64,000 bases of DNA from a bacterium (GTDB lineage Bacteria > Eisenbacteria > RBG-16-71-46 > CAIMUX01): contig JAUIHP010000018.1 of assembly GCA_030431975.1 (NCBI GenBank), positions 86,938-150,937 on the forward strand. The letters run 5' to 3'. The position numbers and the translations under genes are program-made. How positions within the stretch are numbered: the first letter of the stretch is position 1; each line of letters starts with the position of its first letter. Below the pieces are notes generated by a model. The model saw only the letters and a list, made by a program, of their open reading frames with translations, was not told where the DNA came from and ran no database searches. Positions 55,953-64,000 of this stretch are shown piece by piece.

Positions 55953-57575
55953 CTAGCGGACTTGGTCCGAGTCGAAACGGAAACGCAGAGCGTCAAGCAC
56001 GGGACGAGGTGGGCGAACGAGAAAAAAGTGCCGGTCGGCAACGATTTCCACTTCGAGGTCCGTCCACCCGCTGCCTTGCAGCCCTTCCTGCAACCTGGGG
56101 GCAAACTCTGCCGGCCCAACCACGGCCGTCGGCAGACCCTCCGTCCACGCACGGTTCACGGACTCCGCAATCTTCGGCACGCGGTCCGTCGGCGCAAGCC
56201 AACGCGCCTGGACCTCTTCGGCGCTTTCGAAGATGAGATTCCATTGGTACATCCCATCCAGAGCGAAGACGTGACGAACCCGATGCTCGTCGAGCCGCTC
56301 GAGCAGGGCTTCCGTCGCCGCGCGCTCGGGCACATGCTCCTCTCCCGGAGTCACCGCCAACGAGGTGGCGCGACCGGACCATGCCGTGGCCGCTGCCAGT
56401 CCGAAGAGAAAGGCAGAGCCCACGTAGGCGAAACGGCGTCCCCACACACCCTGCACATACCGGGCCATGAGGAGTCCGACCAGAAGTGAGAAAGGCACGC
56501 CCAACGGAAGGTAGTAGCGAAAGGCAAACTGGTCCGGCCGTATCCAAAGAGTCACCAGCAGATGGGAGAGGATTCCGACGGCCGAAGCCCAGATGAGATC
56601 TGTCCAGCGGTCTCTGCGTTGGGAAAGAAGCGCGGCTGCCAAAGCCAACACACCGACTGCTGCAAAGAGCCGGCCAGACCAGAGAACCAGTTCGGCAGGC
56701 TCTCCCGAGAACAGATAGAAGTACTGTCCCCCAAATGCCGCGGCCAGTCGGAACGGGATCTGCACGAACCCGTTTGGATCGAGCATCGCGAAAAGATTGG
56801 GATCCCACACCGCTTCCGACGACTGGGCGCGGACCATGAGCGGAGCTGCGATCACCGCGAAGCCCGCGACAAGCCCCATCCACGCCGACAATGGGCGCAC
56901 GAAGACGAGGAAAGGAGCCAAAGGGACCAGAAAAAGAGGCTGGGCAAAAGCGATCACGGACAAGGCCAGACCCAGGCCGATGCCCAGCAACACGGTTCGT
57001 TGCCGGTTCCGGCGGTCTCCATCCCCGTCACGTTCCGGAAACTCGACCAGCTGGAGACGAGCTCCTCCTGCAGGAACTGCCGGCGCAATCTGAACTCGGT
57101 TCCGTAGGAAGTAGGTCAGGATCCAAAAGGCAGCTTGGGAAGCAAGAAATGCAGTGATGTAGCCGCCCCGAGCTTTCATCGACCATCCCAGCCACATCGG
57201 CAGTGTGGCCAGGACCAGCCCGACAAATGCAGCACCCAGTCCTCCGCCGACGTTTTGCACACCTCGAACCGTGAAGACGCCGCCGATGCACCAAAGAAGA
57301 AGCATGGTCACACGAATGACCGTGGGTTCCTCACCGAAGAAACGAAACGCCGCTGCCAAGGGGAGGACTTCGAACAGCGAGAGTCCGTAACGCTGGCCAT
57401 AGAAAAAGACCGGGAAGCTCTCCCCCTGAAGGAGGTCCCGTGCCATGAGTCCGACGATCGCTTCGTCCCCGTCGATGGCGACCCATCCACTCATGAGGTG
57501 CGGCAAACGGAAAAGCGCCGCCGTCAGGACGAAAAGCAGGATGAGGATGAGAGACTCACGTCTCGTCTCGTTCAC
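55953..57575 (-). CDS. Polytopic membrane glycosyltransferase-like protein (GT-C / GT39 type)
   Basis: 540 residues with about ten membrane helices. The first extracytoplasmic loop has IDGDEAIVGLMARDLL, the acidic DE motif expected of GT-C enzymes using lipid-linked sugars. A soluble domain closes the protein (about 425-540). The acceptor is unknown. GTG at 57575 overlaps the preceding stop (GTGA), so it is translationally coupled to the second membrane protein. Last gene of the BMC-containing operon. Confidence 0.78.
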   Translation of the reverse strand: MNETRRESLILILLFVLTAALFRLPHLMSGWVAIDGDEAIVGLMARDLLQGESFPVFFYGQRYGLSLFEVLPLAAAFRFFGEEPTVIRVTMLLLWCIGGVFTVRGVQNVGGGLGAAFVGLVLATLPMWLGWSMKARGGYITAFLASQAAFWILTYFLRNRVQIAPAVPAGGARLQLVEFPERDGDGDRRNRQRTVLLGIGLGLALSVIAFAQPLFLVPLAPFLVFVRPLSAWMGLVAGFAVIAAPLMVRAQSSEAVWDPNLFAMLDPNGFVQIPFRLAAAFGGQYFYLFSGEPAELVLWSGRLFAAVGVLALAAALLSQRRDRWTDLIWASAVGILSHLLVTLWIRPDQFAFRYYLPLGVPFSLLVGLLMARYVQGVWGRRFAYVGSAFLFGLAAATAWSGRATSLAVTPGEEHVPERAATEALLERLDEHRVRHVFALDGMYQWNLIFESAEEVQARWLAPTDRVPKIAESVNRAWTEGLPTAVVGPAEFAPRLQEGLQGSGWTDLEVEIVADRHFFLVRPPRPVLDALRFRFDSDQVR

Positions 57576-59491
57576 GGAAGATCCTTCGTTACGACTTCGA
57601 TCTCGATCATTTGATGATCATAGATTCGAGGATACCCGTTCCACGTCTCGGTCCGCACCTTTCGCAAAGGAAGGTCCGCCGGGATCTCGGCATTGCCCGG
57701 AGCCGCGACCCAAAAGAAGGAACGTCCACCCGAGGCTGCGAACCGCTCCACCCACTCGCGGAACTCGTTCGGCCTCCGCACCTGGTACACGGGGCGCTCC
57801 AGGTACAGAGGAGCAAGAACCTGCGCGTACCAGAAGAAGTGCGTCAGGACCGGTCGTGGCGAGCTACCAGTTGCGTCCCCAGTTGCATCCCCAGTGGCTT
57901 CCCCGGCGACCGCCCTGGCGCGCGTCGTTTCGAGCAGCCGGCCCGTCCCGTCGAGTAGTCGATATTGAACGAAGAGCCCGTAGAGCTGCAGGGAAACAAG
58001 CCCTGCGATCATGACGCCGAAAGCTCCACGCCGAAGGCCGAGCCTCATGCCTTTCATGTCAGAGGCAGCTGAAGACAGTCCCTGCGCCGCCAACACCGCC
58101 AGCAGCGGAACCGCCGACAAGAGAATACGCGGTCCCCAATGGACGCCGAAAACCGAGATGGGAGGCGTCACCACCACAAAGAGAACCAGACCGAAGAAAG
58201 CGGTCCAATGGAGTGTCGTCGCGCGCAATCCGCGAAGGATCCATGCCGACCAGGGCGCGAAGAGCAGCAAGCCGGCCGTTCTCACCAACGTCTGCGGCAT
58301 CTCGGTCTCGCGGTGAAGGCTCCATGCCGTGAGGATCGCGGCCACACCGACCAGGCAGGCGGCGATGCCCGACGAAACCCCGAAGGGGGATTGCGGTCTT
58401 CCCGACGGCTTCTTCTCATTGGTCCCGGGCTTTGCTCCGTGCCCCACCCCTGTCTTTGCCGCTCGTTTCTGCCTGGTGTTCTCGTTCGTACGTCGCGACC
58501 GAACGTACAGCCCCCCGAGAATCACCATCGCAACCACGGTGGCGATTCCCGCCAGAGCCTCGAGCGCCCCCTCGTCCCCGCTCCAAAGAAGAGCGCGCAG
58601 GACGGTCCATCGCGCGGATGGCGACCAGCCTTCGGACCCGAGATTCCCCTGAAAGTGAAGGCCGAAAAAACTGCCGGTCTCCGCCTTCATCCAGAGTAGG
58701 AACGGCGACAGAAACAACATGTAGGCGAGGCCGAAGAGAATCGGACGTTTCCAGGGCGAACCGGACTCCGAACCGAACGTTGCGGTCGCGTCGCCTCCGA
58801 AACGAGGATGGCCGAGCAGCATTCCCCCACCGGTCGCCGCAGCCAACAGCACGGTTTCTTCGCGCAGGGCTGTCGCCGCCGCGAAGAACAACGCGGCCGT
58901 GACCAGCGGTCCAACGCCGGTTCTTTCCGACACGACCCAGCACCAGGCCCAGATCAGAAGTGCGGTGACGAGCGTGTGCTCCCAGAACGTCGACGCGTAG
59001 AACATCACCGGCCCCAAAGGTCCGGCGAAGGCCAGGGCCCAAAGCGGGGACGCACCAAGTCGCGCGGCAAGAACGGCCGCTCCCCACGCGGTAAGCGCGG
59101 CACCCAGTAGAGGCAGAACGAAACGCCCGTATTCTCCGAGTGCGAGGAAGGGGCGAGAAACCGCGGCGAAAGTCGGGGGGTACTGACTGAGAAGACGACG
59201 CGAGACCGTCGCCCCAGCGGAGCCGTCCTCGACGACGTGCGCAAACGGCTCTCCGATGGGGACGAAACGCATCTCGGGGTCGAGGGACTGCCCCGGGTAC
59301 ATCAGGTCGTAACCCGATGCCGACTGACTCTGCAGCCACTTGTTCCCATTGTCGACGGTCCAAAAGACCTCGGCCGGGCGAAGAGCCACGGCCAGACAAC
59401 AGATGAGCGTGTACAGGGCGAGAAAAGCGAACGTCGCTGGACGCATGGCCGCACTTCCGACATGAAGGCCGCTGCCGTCCGAGCCCGTCAT
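57572..59491 (-). CDS. Polytopic membrane protein, probable glycosyltransferase-like
   Basis: 639 residues, about ten to twelve membrane helices with a large cytoplasmic or extracytoplasmic Lys/Arg-rich loop near 330-360. A first loop with WTVDNGNKWLQSQ takes the place where GT-C enzymes carry an acidic motif, and ALREETV follows a later helix. No confident family. A repeated A-T-G-D motif near 545-560 is a small in-frame tandem repeat. ATG at 59491 overlaps the EIIA stop (ATGA); an ATG 45 bp downstream is the alternative. It is between the EIIA-like and GT-C genes. Confidence 0.7.
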   Translation of the reverse strand: MTGSDGSGLHVGSAAMRPATFAFLALYTLICCLAVALRPAEVFWTVDNGNKWLQSQSASGYDLMYPGQSLDPEMRFVPIGEPFAHVVEDGSAGATVSRRLLSQYPPTFAAVSRPFLALGEYGRFVLPLLGAALTAWGAAVLAARLGASPLWALAFAGPLGPVMFYASTFWEHTLVTALLIWAWCWVVSERTGVGPLVTAALFFAAATALREETVLLAAATGGGMLLGHPRFGGDATATFGSESGSPWKRPILFGLAYMLFLSPFLLWMKAETGSFFGLHFQGNLGSEGWSPSARWTVLRALLWSGDEGALEALAGIATVVAMVILGGLYVRSRRTNENTRQKRAAKTGVGHGAKPGTNEKKPSGRPQSPFGVSSGIAACLVGVAAILTAWSLHRETEMPQTLVRTAGLLLFAPWSAWILRGLRATTLHWTAFFGLVLFVVVTPPISVFGVHWGPRILLSAVPLLAVLAAQGLSSAASDMKGMRLGLRRGAFGVMIAGLVSLQLYGLFVQYRLLDGTGRLLETTRARAVAGEATGDATGDATGSSPRPVLTHFFWYAQVLAPLYLERPVYQVRRPNEFREWVERFAASGGRSFFWVAAPGNAEIPADLPLRKVRTETWNGYPRIYDHQMIEIEVVTKDLP

Positions 59492-59997
59492 TGCTCCATC
59501 GACTTGATCGTGCGGATGACCTCGCCTTCGGAACCGGCCTCCATCAGCTCATCTCGCACCGACTCGTGGGAAAGCCCCTCGGCCAGACTCTTGTAGACGC
59601 GCATGTAGGAAGTGTCGTCGTAAGGCGGCGCCGCCAGAATGAAGAAGAGATGAGCCGGATGGCCGTCCATCGATCCGTACTCCAGCCCCGGAGTCGAGCG
59701 GGCGAAACCGAGCATGAACTCCTTGGCGTGGATCGATCGGACATGAGGAATCGCCAGCCCACGAACGAGACCGGTCGTGGCTTTCTTTTCTCTGGATAGA
59801 AGGTCCTGCGCCAGTTTCTTCTTGTTGCCGACCCGTCCGCCCCGATCGAGCAAGGCGACCAGTTCCTCGAGAATCGCCTCCTTCTGCCTCAGGGCGTAGC
59901 GATCCTTCGGAATCTCCTCGCGCTCTTCTTCGGGAAGATCGAGCGTTTCCATTTCCAGAAGGATGAGCTCCGGTCGGAGCAGGCGTGAGAGCTGCAA
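59488..59997 (-). CDS. PTS EIIA (fructose/nitrogen-type)-like protein
   Basis: 169 residues. TTG at 59997 is chosen: AGGA precedes it and the product begins QLSRLLRPELI, the usual EIIA(Fru/Ntr) start; a longer frame to an ATG at 60135 would overlap the BMC gene for no reason. The phospho-acceptor His85 is in GLAIPHVRS, preceded by the REKKATTGL block. Known members accept phosphate from HPr/NPr and pass it to EIIB or regulate other proteins. No EIIB, EIIC, HPr or EI is in view, so a regulatory role is likelier. It starts 10 bp after the BMC stop and overlaps the next gene by 4 bp. Confidence 0.84.
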   Translation of the reverse strand: MQLSRLLRPELILLEMETLDLPEEEREEIPKDRYALRQKEAILEELVALLDRGGRVGNKKKLAQDLLSREKKATTGLVRGLAIPHVRSIHAKEFMLGFARSTPGLEYGSMDGHPAHLFFILAAPPYDDTSYMRVYKSLAEGLSHESVRDELMEAGSEGEVIRTIKSMEQ

Positions 59998-60007
59998 GGG
60001 TGTTGTC

Positions 60008-60628
60008 CTACGACTCGGTTCGTCCCGAGGTGGCGTCCATCGAGCGTTCCGCGGCAGCCGCAGCAGCGTCGATCTCCGCTTCTGAACCGGAGAGATAGAG
60101 GCGGCCGAAAGCGCCAATCGGTTTGACGTCGACATGCGTGATGTTGGCGGCCTTCTCGGCTTCGTTGGCCGCGAGAATGGCGTAGGCGGCGGGCTCTGTT
60201 TCCAAAATGTAGAGGGAGTCGCCAGGCTTGATCATCGAGCCGTACCGAGTCCGGTTGATCAGCTGCGTGTGGTAGGACTCGACGGAGCGAATGATCTGCG
60301 AGGAAACAACCCGCGGCTTCATTCGATCGTTTTCTTCCCGTTCGATTCCTCGAAGAATCGCTTCCCCGGCTTGGCGGACCTCACCCTGGTCCTCGTGATG
60401 GACCTCCAGCACCCCGAACGCCCTCTCGACCGCGATGGTCGCAGGACGCACCCGCGTCGACTTCAGCGCGGTGTCCAAAAGTCGGTGGATGCTGATCCCG
60501 GGAGCGATCTCGACCCAGAGCGAGGCCACTCCTTCCACGGGAAGGAAGCCGCGAGAGGTCGTCCCGATTTGGGCGGCCAGCTGCGGCTGTAGGTTGTCCA
60601 GAAATGCGTACGTTCGAAGATTGATCAT
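60008..60628 (-). CDS. Tandem-domain bacterial microcompartment shell protein (BMC-T)
   Basis: 206 residues, the length of two fused BMC domains. The second domain is clear (about 118-200): [20 protein letters not shown] aligns with the E-T-x6-A-I-x-A-A-D-x3-K-x-A-N pattern of PduA-like shell proteins, followed by V-x-P-IGAFGR and [15 protein letters not shown]. The first (about 25-100) is more diverged but has [22 protein letters not shown] and [22 protein letters not shown] proteins form pseudohexameric trimers, often with a gated pore. No other shell protein, pentamer or encapsulated enzyme is in the window. ATG at 60628; an upstream extension to 60697 is not BMC-like. Confidence 0.85.
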   Translation of the reverse strand: MINLRTYAFLDNLQPQLAAQIGTTSRGFLPVEGVASLWVEIAPGISIHRLLDTALKSTRVRPATIAVERAFGVLEVHHEDQGEVRQAGEAILRGIEREENDRMKPRVVSSQIIRSVESYHTQLINRTRYGSMIKPGDSLYILETEPAAYAILAANEAEKAANITHVDVKPIGAFGRLYLSGSEAEIDAAAAAAERSMDATSGRTES

Positions 60629-60636
60629 AGGGCGCA

Positions 60637-60666
60637 ATGCTATCGGCGGTCGCGAAGCGGTGTCAA
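60637..60666 (-). promoter_or_regulatory. Near-consensus promoter of the BMC-EIIA operon
   Basis: On the minus strand a perfect TTGACA (60661-60666), 18-bp spacer and TAGCAT (60637-60642). Transcription would start at about 60630, essentially at the BMC start codon (60628), so the transcript is probably leaderless, consistent with the absence of a Shine-Dalgarno. Confidence 0.6.
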
Positions 60667-60742
60667 CGTATCGACCGCGGTTCGTCCGCCTGGCCAAGGG
60701 ATCTGTTCCCGGCGACCCGAGGAAGGGGGGCGAAAACTGAGA

Positions 60743-61933
60743 TCAATTGAGATCGGTCAAATCCTCATCCACGGCGTCTTCCGGACAGCGGCCCACCTGG
60801 GACCACTCGACAATCGCTCTCGTCTCCACCTCGCTAAGGCCCAGGAACATGCCGAGAACGTCTTCTTCCAGGACTCTCTCGTGGTAGCACGCCAAAGCCA
60901 GGTTGAGAAAACGCTCCGGAAGGAAGATCCCGCTGGCCGTTCGCAGCTCCAGCGGGGGCTCGGCTTCATCACGCCCTGCGACGATGCCGCCCGTTTCGGA
61001 GGGCACACTCTCGACCCTGTCGGCCGAGCCCTCATCCCCGGCCGACGCATCCCGAAGTTGATGCGCCAGGGACTCCAGGCCGCGGTCGAGTAGGCGGTCG
61101 TAAAGCACCGCTTCGGGAACGCCAAAGAGGGTCTGCAGGATTCTCCACGAGTCTTCGGGTCGGCTCTCTCCACTTTGGACCGTGTTTCCCAGTTGCTCTA
61201 GGTACCCATGGAGCGAACCCTCCGGCACGAGCAAAGCCCGGGCAAAGAGGTCGGCGCGAACTTCGGAGGGAGACTCGTCGAGGTTCTCCAGGGTCTCCGG
61301 ATGCCAACGGCAGACCCGGTTCTGGTAAGGATCGTGATCCGCAATGAGGTGGCCGAGCAGATGCGCGAGAACGAACGCCGCTCGCGGATCCTCCGGGTCG
61401 ATCCCAAGAAGAAACGCCGGTCCGACCTCTCCGTCGAAGAAGAATCCTGCTGTCAGGGGAGGCGGGTCGTCCGTCGAAGCGGGCACCGAACCGTGCGGCG
61501 ACGGGTCAGATCCGGTGCGGGGCGACTCGGGCAGAAGGCTCGACGGCGTTCCCGCGAACACGATCTTGATCCCCGTGTCCTCCAGATCTTCGAGCAGTTC
61601 GATGGAGGGAACGTCCGGGAATCCGAGCATCATCCGCTCCGCCTCGGCCAACTCGGCTGCCTGCTGCTCCAACGGATCATCCAGATGCTCGCGCTGCTCC
61701 AGAAAACGCGGATGCACCGGCAGTTCGTAGCGGATTTCCCCCTGCACGACCTTTTCGAGAAAGACATAGCGCTCGAGAAACTCGAGAGAGGACCGGAGGA
61801 ACGCCTGCTCCGGACTTTCGGGCTCCGGCGCCGGGTCGAAACTCTGCTCCCATTGATCCAGGCGTTCGACGGCCAAGGTGTCCCCGAAGGGGAACTCGGG
61901 GTGGTCTCGAACGATGTTCTTCTCACCACTCAT
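60743..61933 (-). CDS. ImmA/IrrE-family protein with altered zinc motif
   Basis: 396 residues. The middle (about 95-240) follows the ImmA/IrrE metallopeptidase layout: GIKIVF strand, then FVLAHLLGHLIADHD, then SEVRADLFARALLVPEG, which supplies the third ligand Glu. In place of HExxH it has H191-L-L-G-H195, so the catalytic Glu is Leu. The C-terminal half (FLPERFLNLALACYHERVL) matches the family's second domain. It is probably a non-peptidase regulator or a binding module. A Pro/Ser/Asp-rich insertion spans about 135-160. No HTH domain or partner repressor is adjacent. Upstream is the BtpA-family gene. Confidence 0.75.
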   Translation of the reverse strand: MSGEKNIVRDHPEFPFGDTLAVERLDQWEQSFDPAPEPESPEQAFLRSSLEFLERYVFLEKVVQGEIRYELPVHPRFLEQREHLDDPLEQQAAELAEAERMMLGFPDVPSIELLEDLEDTGIKIVFAGTPSSLLPESPRTGSDPSPHGSVPASTDDPPPLTAGFFFDGEVGPAFLLGIDPEDPRAAFVLAHLLGHLIADHDPYQNRVCRWHPETLENLDESPSEVRADLFARALLVPEGSLHGYLEQLGNTVQSGESRPEDSWRILQTLFGVPEAVLYDRLLDRGLESLAHQLRDASAGDEGSADRVESVPSETGGIVAGRDEAEPPLELRTASGIFLPERFLNLALACYHERVLEEDVLGMFLGLSEVETRAIVEWSQVGRCPEDAVDEDLTDLN

Positions 61934-61971
61934 CCGCGGCTATCAGCTTCCTTCTTCGTTCGGAGAGACTT

Positions 61972-62844
61972 TCAGGACGGCGCTCTGGACGATGTTCGCG
62001 CCTTAGTTCCGGGTGCTGTTCGGGCCTTGGTTCGGGACGACGTTTGGGGAGCCGTTCGACACGCCTCGACGAAACGACGCGCCCGATCGGGGGACACGAT
62101 TTCCCGAGCGTCACCGCGTTTCTTCGTCGCGCTTCCGACGATGATCCCGTCAACGTGCGGCCAGAAGTCCGCGACATTGTCCGCAGTCGCTCCACTGGCC
62201 AGCAAGACCGGAGTCCCATTCGCACGGGTTCTAACCTCGGAACAAAACTCGGGATCGGGAGCGGCACCGGTCCTCGCCCCCGTGATCAGGACGGCGTCCG
62301 CGCCGCCCCGACCAATCAAATCCTGCAGCTCTTCTTCCCAGGCACGCGGGGCGAGCGGCTGAGCGTGTTTGACACGGAGGTCCGCGAGGATTCGAACATC
62401 CGGCGCAAGCCTCGCGCGAAGGCGAAGCAAGTCGGCGGCTCGCCCTTCGATCAGTCCCTGGTCCGCAACGACGGCACCCGTCAGCACGTTGACACGTATG
62501 AAACCGGCGCCGGTGGAGGCAGCGATCGACAACGCGGACTCAGCGTCGTTTCTCAGGACGTTGACACCCAGCGGCACTCCGACCTCGTCCCGAATTGCGG
62601 AGACCAGGACCGCCATGGCGGCCACCGTCTCGGCCGGGACCCGATCTTTGTAGAAGGGAGCGTCCCCGAAGTTCTCGACGATAAGAGCATCGCAGCCCGC
62701 TTCCGTCAGTCGGAGTGCGTCTCGGACGGCCCGATCCCGAATACGTTCGAAGCGCCCCTCATACTGGGGCGCTCCGGGAGTCGCGGCGAGATGGACCACG
62801 CCGACAATCGGCTTGCGGCTCCCGAAGGCTTGCTTGAGCTCCAT
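61972..62844 (-). CDS. BtpA/SgcQ-family TIM-barrel protein
   Basis: 290 residues. Typical BtpA blocks: VGVVHLAATPGAP, CDALIVENFGDAPF, PLGVNVLRNDAESAL, FIRVNVLTGAVVADQG, ADLRVKHA and VLLASGATADNV. It is a TIM barrel first linked to photosystem I stability in cyanobacteria and, in SgcQ, to sugar metabolism; the biochemical reaction is not settled. The last 25 residues are a low-complexity tail with a repeated T-K-A-R-T unit encoded by a 21-bp imperfect direct repeat. No photosystem genes are here. Confidence 0.87.
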   Translation of the reverse strand: MELKQAFGSRKPIVGVVHLAATPGAPQYEGRFERIRDRAVRDALRLTEAGCDALIVENFGDAPFYKDRVPAETVAAMAVLVSAIRDEVGVPLGVNVLRNDAESALSIAASTGAGFIRVNVLTGAVVADQGLIEGRAADLLRLRARLAPDVRILADLRVKHAQPLAPRAWEEELQDLIGRGGADAVLITGARTGAAPDPEFCSEVRTRANGTPVLLASGATADNVADFWPHVDGIIVGSATKKRGDAREIVSPDRARRFVEACRTAPQTSSRTKARTAPGTKARTSSRAPS

Positions 62845-62859
62845 TCGGGCCCTCCGCCG

Positions 62860-63393
62860 CTATCGGCCGACCGGGATCTCGTATCCGATGGTGGCCCGGA
62901 AGTCGGGATAGTCGGCCAACTCGACCTTGGCGTCGAAAATCAGGTTGTTGCCGCTGCTCATCGGGTACATGTAGCCCAAGTCGAAGGCGACACCGAACTC
63001 CGTGTCACTCGTATCCAGTCCCAGCTCTTCCAGCCGGTCTCCCACATCGCCGCCGATCGAGATGTACTGGAATGCGATGTGGACTCCACCGTAAACCGAA
63101 CCGGCATCACCGAGCGGTGCCGAGGCGACCACGCTGGGGCCAATTCCGAACAGCGTCTGATCGTCGCCGAAACCGAGGTCGGCCGTGGCGTGAATGCTGA
63201 TCGGAGATGTGAGGGCAAAGCGGGCGACCGCGCCGACCGTGAACTGGTCCGGGCTCGTGCTCAACCCGACAGTCGGTCCCCAACCGCGAAATGCGCCACC
63301 CTCATCCTGAGCGAGAGCATCGCTCGAAAGAGCGGCCGCGCCGACAGCGACACAGGCAAGAGCACCCAAAACACTGATGAAACGGCGATTCAA
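62860..63393 (-). CDS. Small outer-membrane beta-barrel protein
   Basis: 177 residues. TTG at 63393 is chosen because AAGGAGG stands six bases before it and the product begins with a clean signal peptide ending ALA-QD (about residue 30). The mature part alternates polar and hydrophobic residues in at least six strands, many ending in Tyr or Phe, and closes with GYEIPVGR; this resembles small outer-membrane porin-like proteins (OmpW/OmpA-barrel size). 15 bp upstream of the BtpA gene, so first in the minus-strand series. Confidence 0.75.
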   Translation of the reverse strand: MNRRFISVLGALACVAVGAAALSSDALAQDEGGAFRGWGPTVGLSTSPDQFTVGAVARFALTSPISIHATADLGFGDDQTLFGIGPSVVASAPLGDAGSVYGGVHIAFQYISIGGDVGDRLEELGLDTSDTEFGVAFDLGYMYPMSSGNNLIFDAKVELADYPDFRATIGYEIPVGR

Positions 63394-63573
63394 TTCAAGC
63401 CTCCTTGTGAGTATCCAAGACCGACGGTCCCAGGAAATGGGGCCCCGTCGATGCTGCGGAAACGAGGAGTGTGCCTTTCCCACCCCTTTCGGTCAACGAT
63501 CAGAAACGGAAGGGATAGGTTATGGAGCGAAAAACCGGGGTCGTCGGGCACGGTTCGCGCAGCTTTCGAGCAC

Positions 63574-64000
63574 ATGACGAAATCTCACCACTCTCCGGAT
63601 CGTGACCCGAACTTCGTACCTCCGTTTTGTCCGAATCACCTCTGTCCCTTTCACTTGGACTCGGACACCCCCTGGCCCTGGCACCGTAACGGCTACTACA
63701 CCCGCCAGTCGGATCAGGCTCGTTTCCAGGCCTTTCGTTGCCTTCACTGCCAGCGCGGATTCTCGACCCGCACCTTTTGTTCCGACTACTGGCTCCGAAA
63801 ACGCGATCTTCTGCCCAAAGTCGCCAGTCTTTCCGTCGCCGGAGCCGGCCTTCGTCAGGCGGCGCGGTTCTTCTCGGTCAGCCACACGACCATCGGTCGA
63901 CACCTGGCTCGCGTCGGCAGACACGGTCTTCTCTTCCACCGAGAGATTGTCCGTGAGCTCCAGATCAAAGAGCCCGTAGCCGCCGACGGTTTTGAGTCGT
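63574..64000 (+). CDS. Zinc-ribbon transposase, 3' end outside window
   Basis: 142 residues visible; the frame is open to the right edge. Four Cys form a zinc ribbon (Cys19, Cys24 in CPNHLC; Cys56, Cys59 in CLHC followed by QRGFSTRTF). A helix-turn-helix comes at about 85-112 (LRQAARFFSVSHTTIGRHL), and the end reaches AADGFES, where Asp138 could be the first Asp of a DDE nuclease. This order is typical of IS1/IS1595-like transposases. No clear Shine-Dalgarno. Terminal inverted repeats cannot be judged with the other end missing. Confidence 0.72.
   Translation, partial: MTKSHHSPDRDPNFVPPFCPNHLCPFHLDSDTPWPWHRNGYYTRQSDQARFQAFRCLHCQRGFSTRTFCSDYWLRKRDLLPKVASLSVAGAGLRQAARFFSVSHTTIGRHLARVGRHGLLFHREIVRELQIKEPVAADGFES

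Noticed and set aside
59998..60135. N-terminal extension of the EIIA-like protein to an ATG at 60135
   Set aside because: It overlaps the BMC gene in another frame and reads Arg/Ser-rich sequence with no family similarity; the TTG at 59997 fits the EIIA start.
1..64000. CRISPR array, prophage or integrated plasmid
   Set aside because: No regularly spaced direct repeats with unique spacers, and no phage structural, integrase or replication genes are seen.

Overview
The window is GC-rich, densely coding bacterial DNA with no rRNA, tRNA or CRISPR array that I can recognise. Several features suggest a Gram-negative bacterium of the FCB / Eisenbacteria-Krumholzibacteria type or a neighbouring high-GC phylum: a secreted protein with repeated carboxypeptidase-regulatory-like modules and a C-terminal FlgD-like Ig domain, an outer-membrane beta-barrel, a Ser/Thr kinase with a large polytopic membrane domain, a DUF5715 protein, and many hybrid histidine kinases. 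This placement is an inference and is weak. GTG and TTG starts are frequent; at several genes a good Shine-Dalgarno decides the start.

Layout. 1-13.8 kb: a Ser/Thr kinase cut by the left edge, DUF523/DUF1722, an ArsC-like phosphatase/reductase, an Eco57I-type adenine methylase, a secreted modular protein coupled to queF, a GNAT, htpG and an APH-fold kinase. 13.8-21.2 kb: soluble transhydrogenase coupled to an HDOD protein, malic enzyme, a DnaQ-like exonuclease and an MltF-type lytic transglycosylase preceded by a 33-bp tandem repeat. 21.2-30.2 kb: alpha-glucan phosphorylase, a small Cys-rich protein, a DUF5715-LysM protein, DUF445, a methyltransferase, an aldo/keto reductase and tyrS, followed by a 164-bp element with 24-bp inverted ends. 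30.2-36.6 kb: an ArsR-like regulator with a CPBP protease, a MEMO-like protein, and a membrane protein / MBOAT / SGNH surface-acylation operon.

36.5-55.9 kb is a signalling island: seven histidine kinases (one a CheB-CheR-PAS chimera, one with a degenerate ATP-binding domain, one with a GGDEF-like tail) and five stand-alone receiver proteins in alternating orientation. None of them has a DNA-binding output domain. recQ sits inside it, behind a nested palindrome.

55.9-63.4 kb is a leftward gene set. A near-consensus, apparently leaderless promoter precedes a tandem-domain bacterial-microcompartment (BMC-T) shell protein. A PTS EIIA(Fru)-like protein follows, then two polytopic membrane glycosyltransferase-like proteins joined by 4-bp overlaps. 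Upstream on the same strand lie an ImmA/IrrE-like protein with a damaged HExxH motif, a BtpA-family TIM barrel and the outer-membrane protein. No other shell, encapsulated-enzyme or PTS EIIB/EIIC genes are in view, so this is my best candidate for an undescribed system. The right edge cuts a zinc-ribbon transposase.
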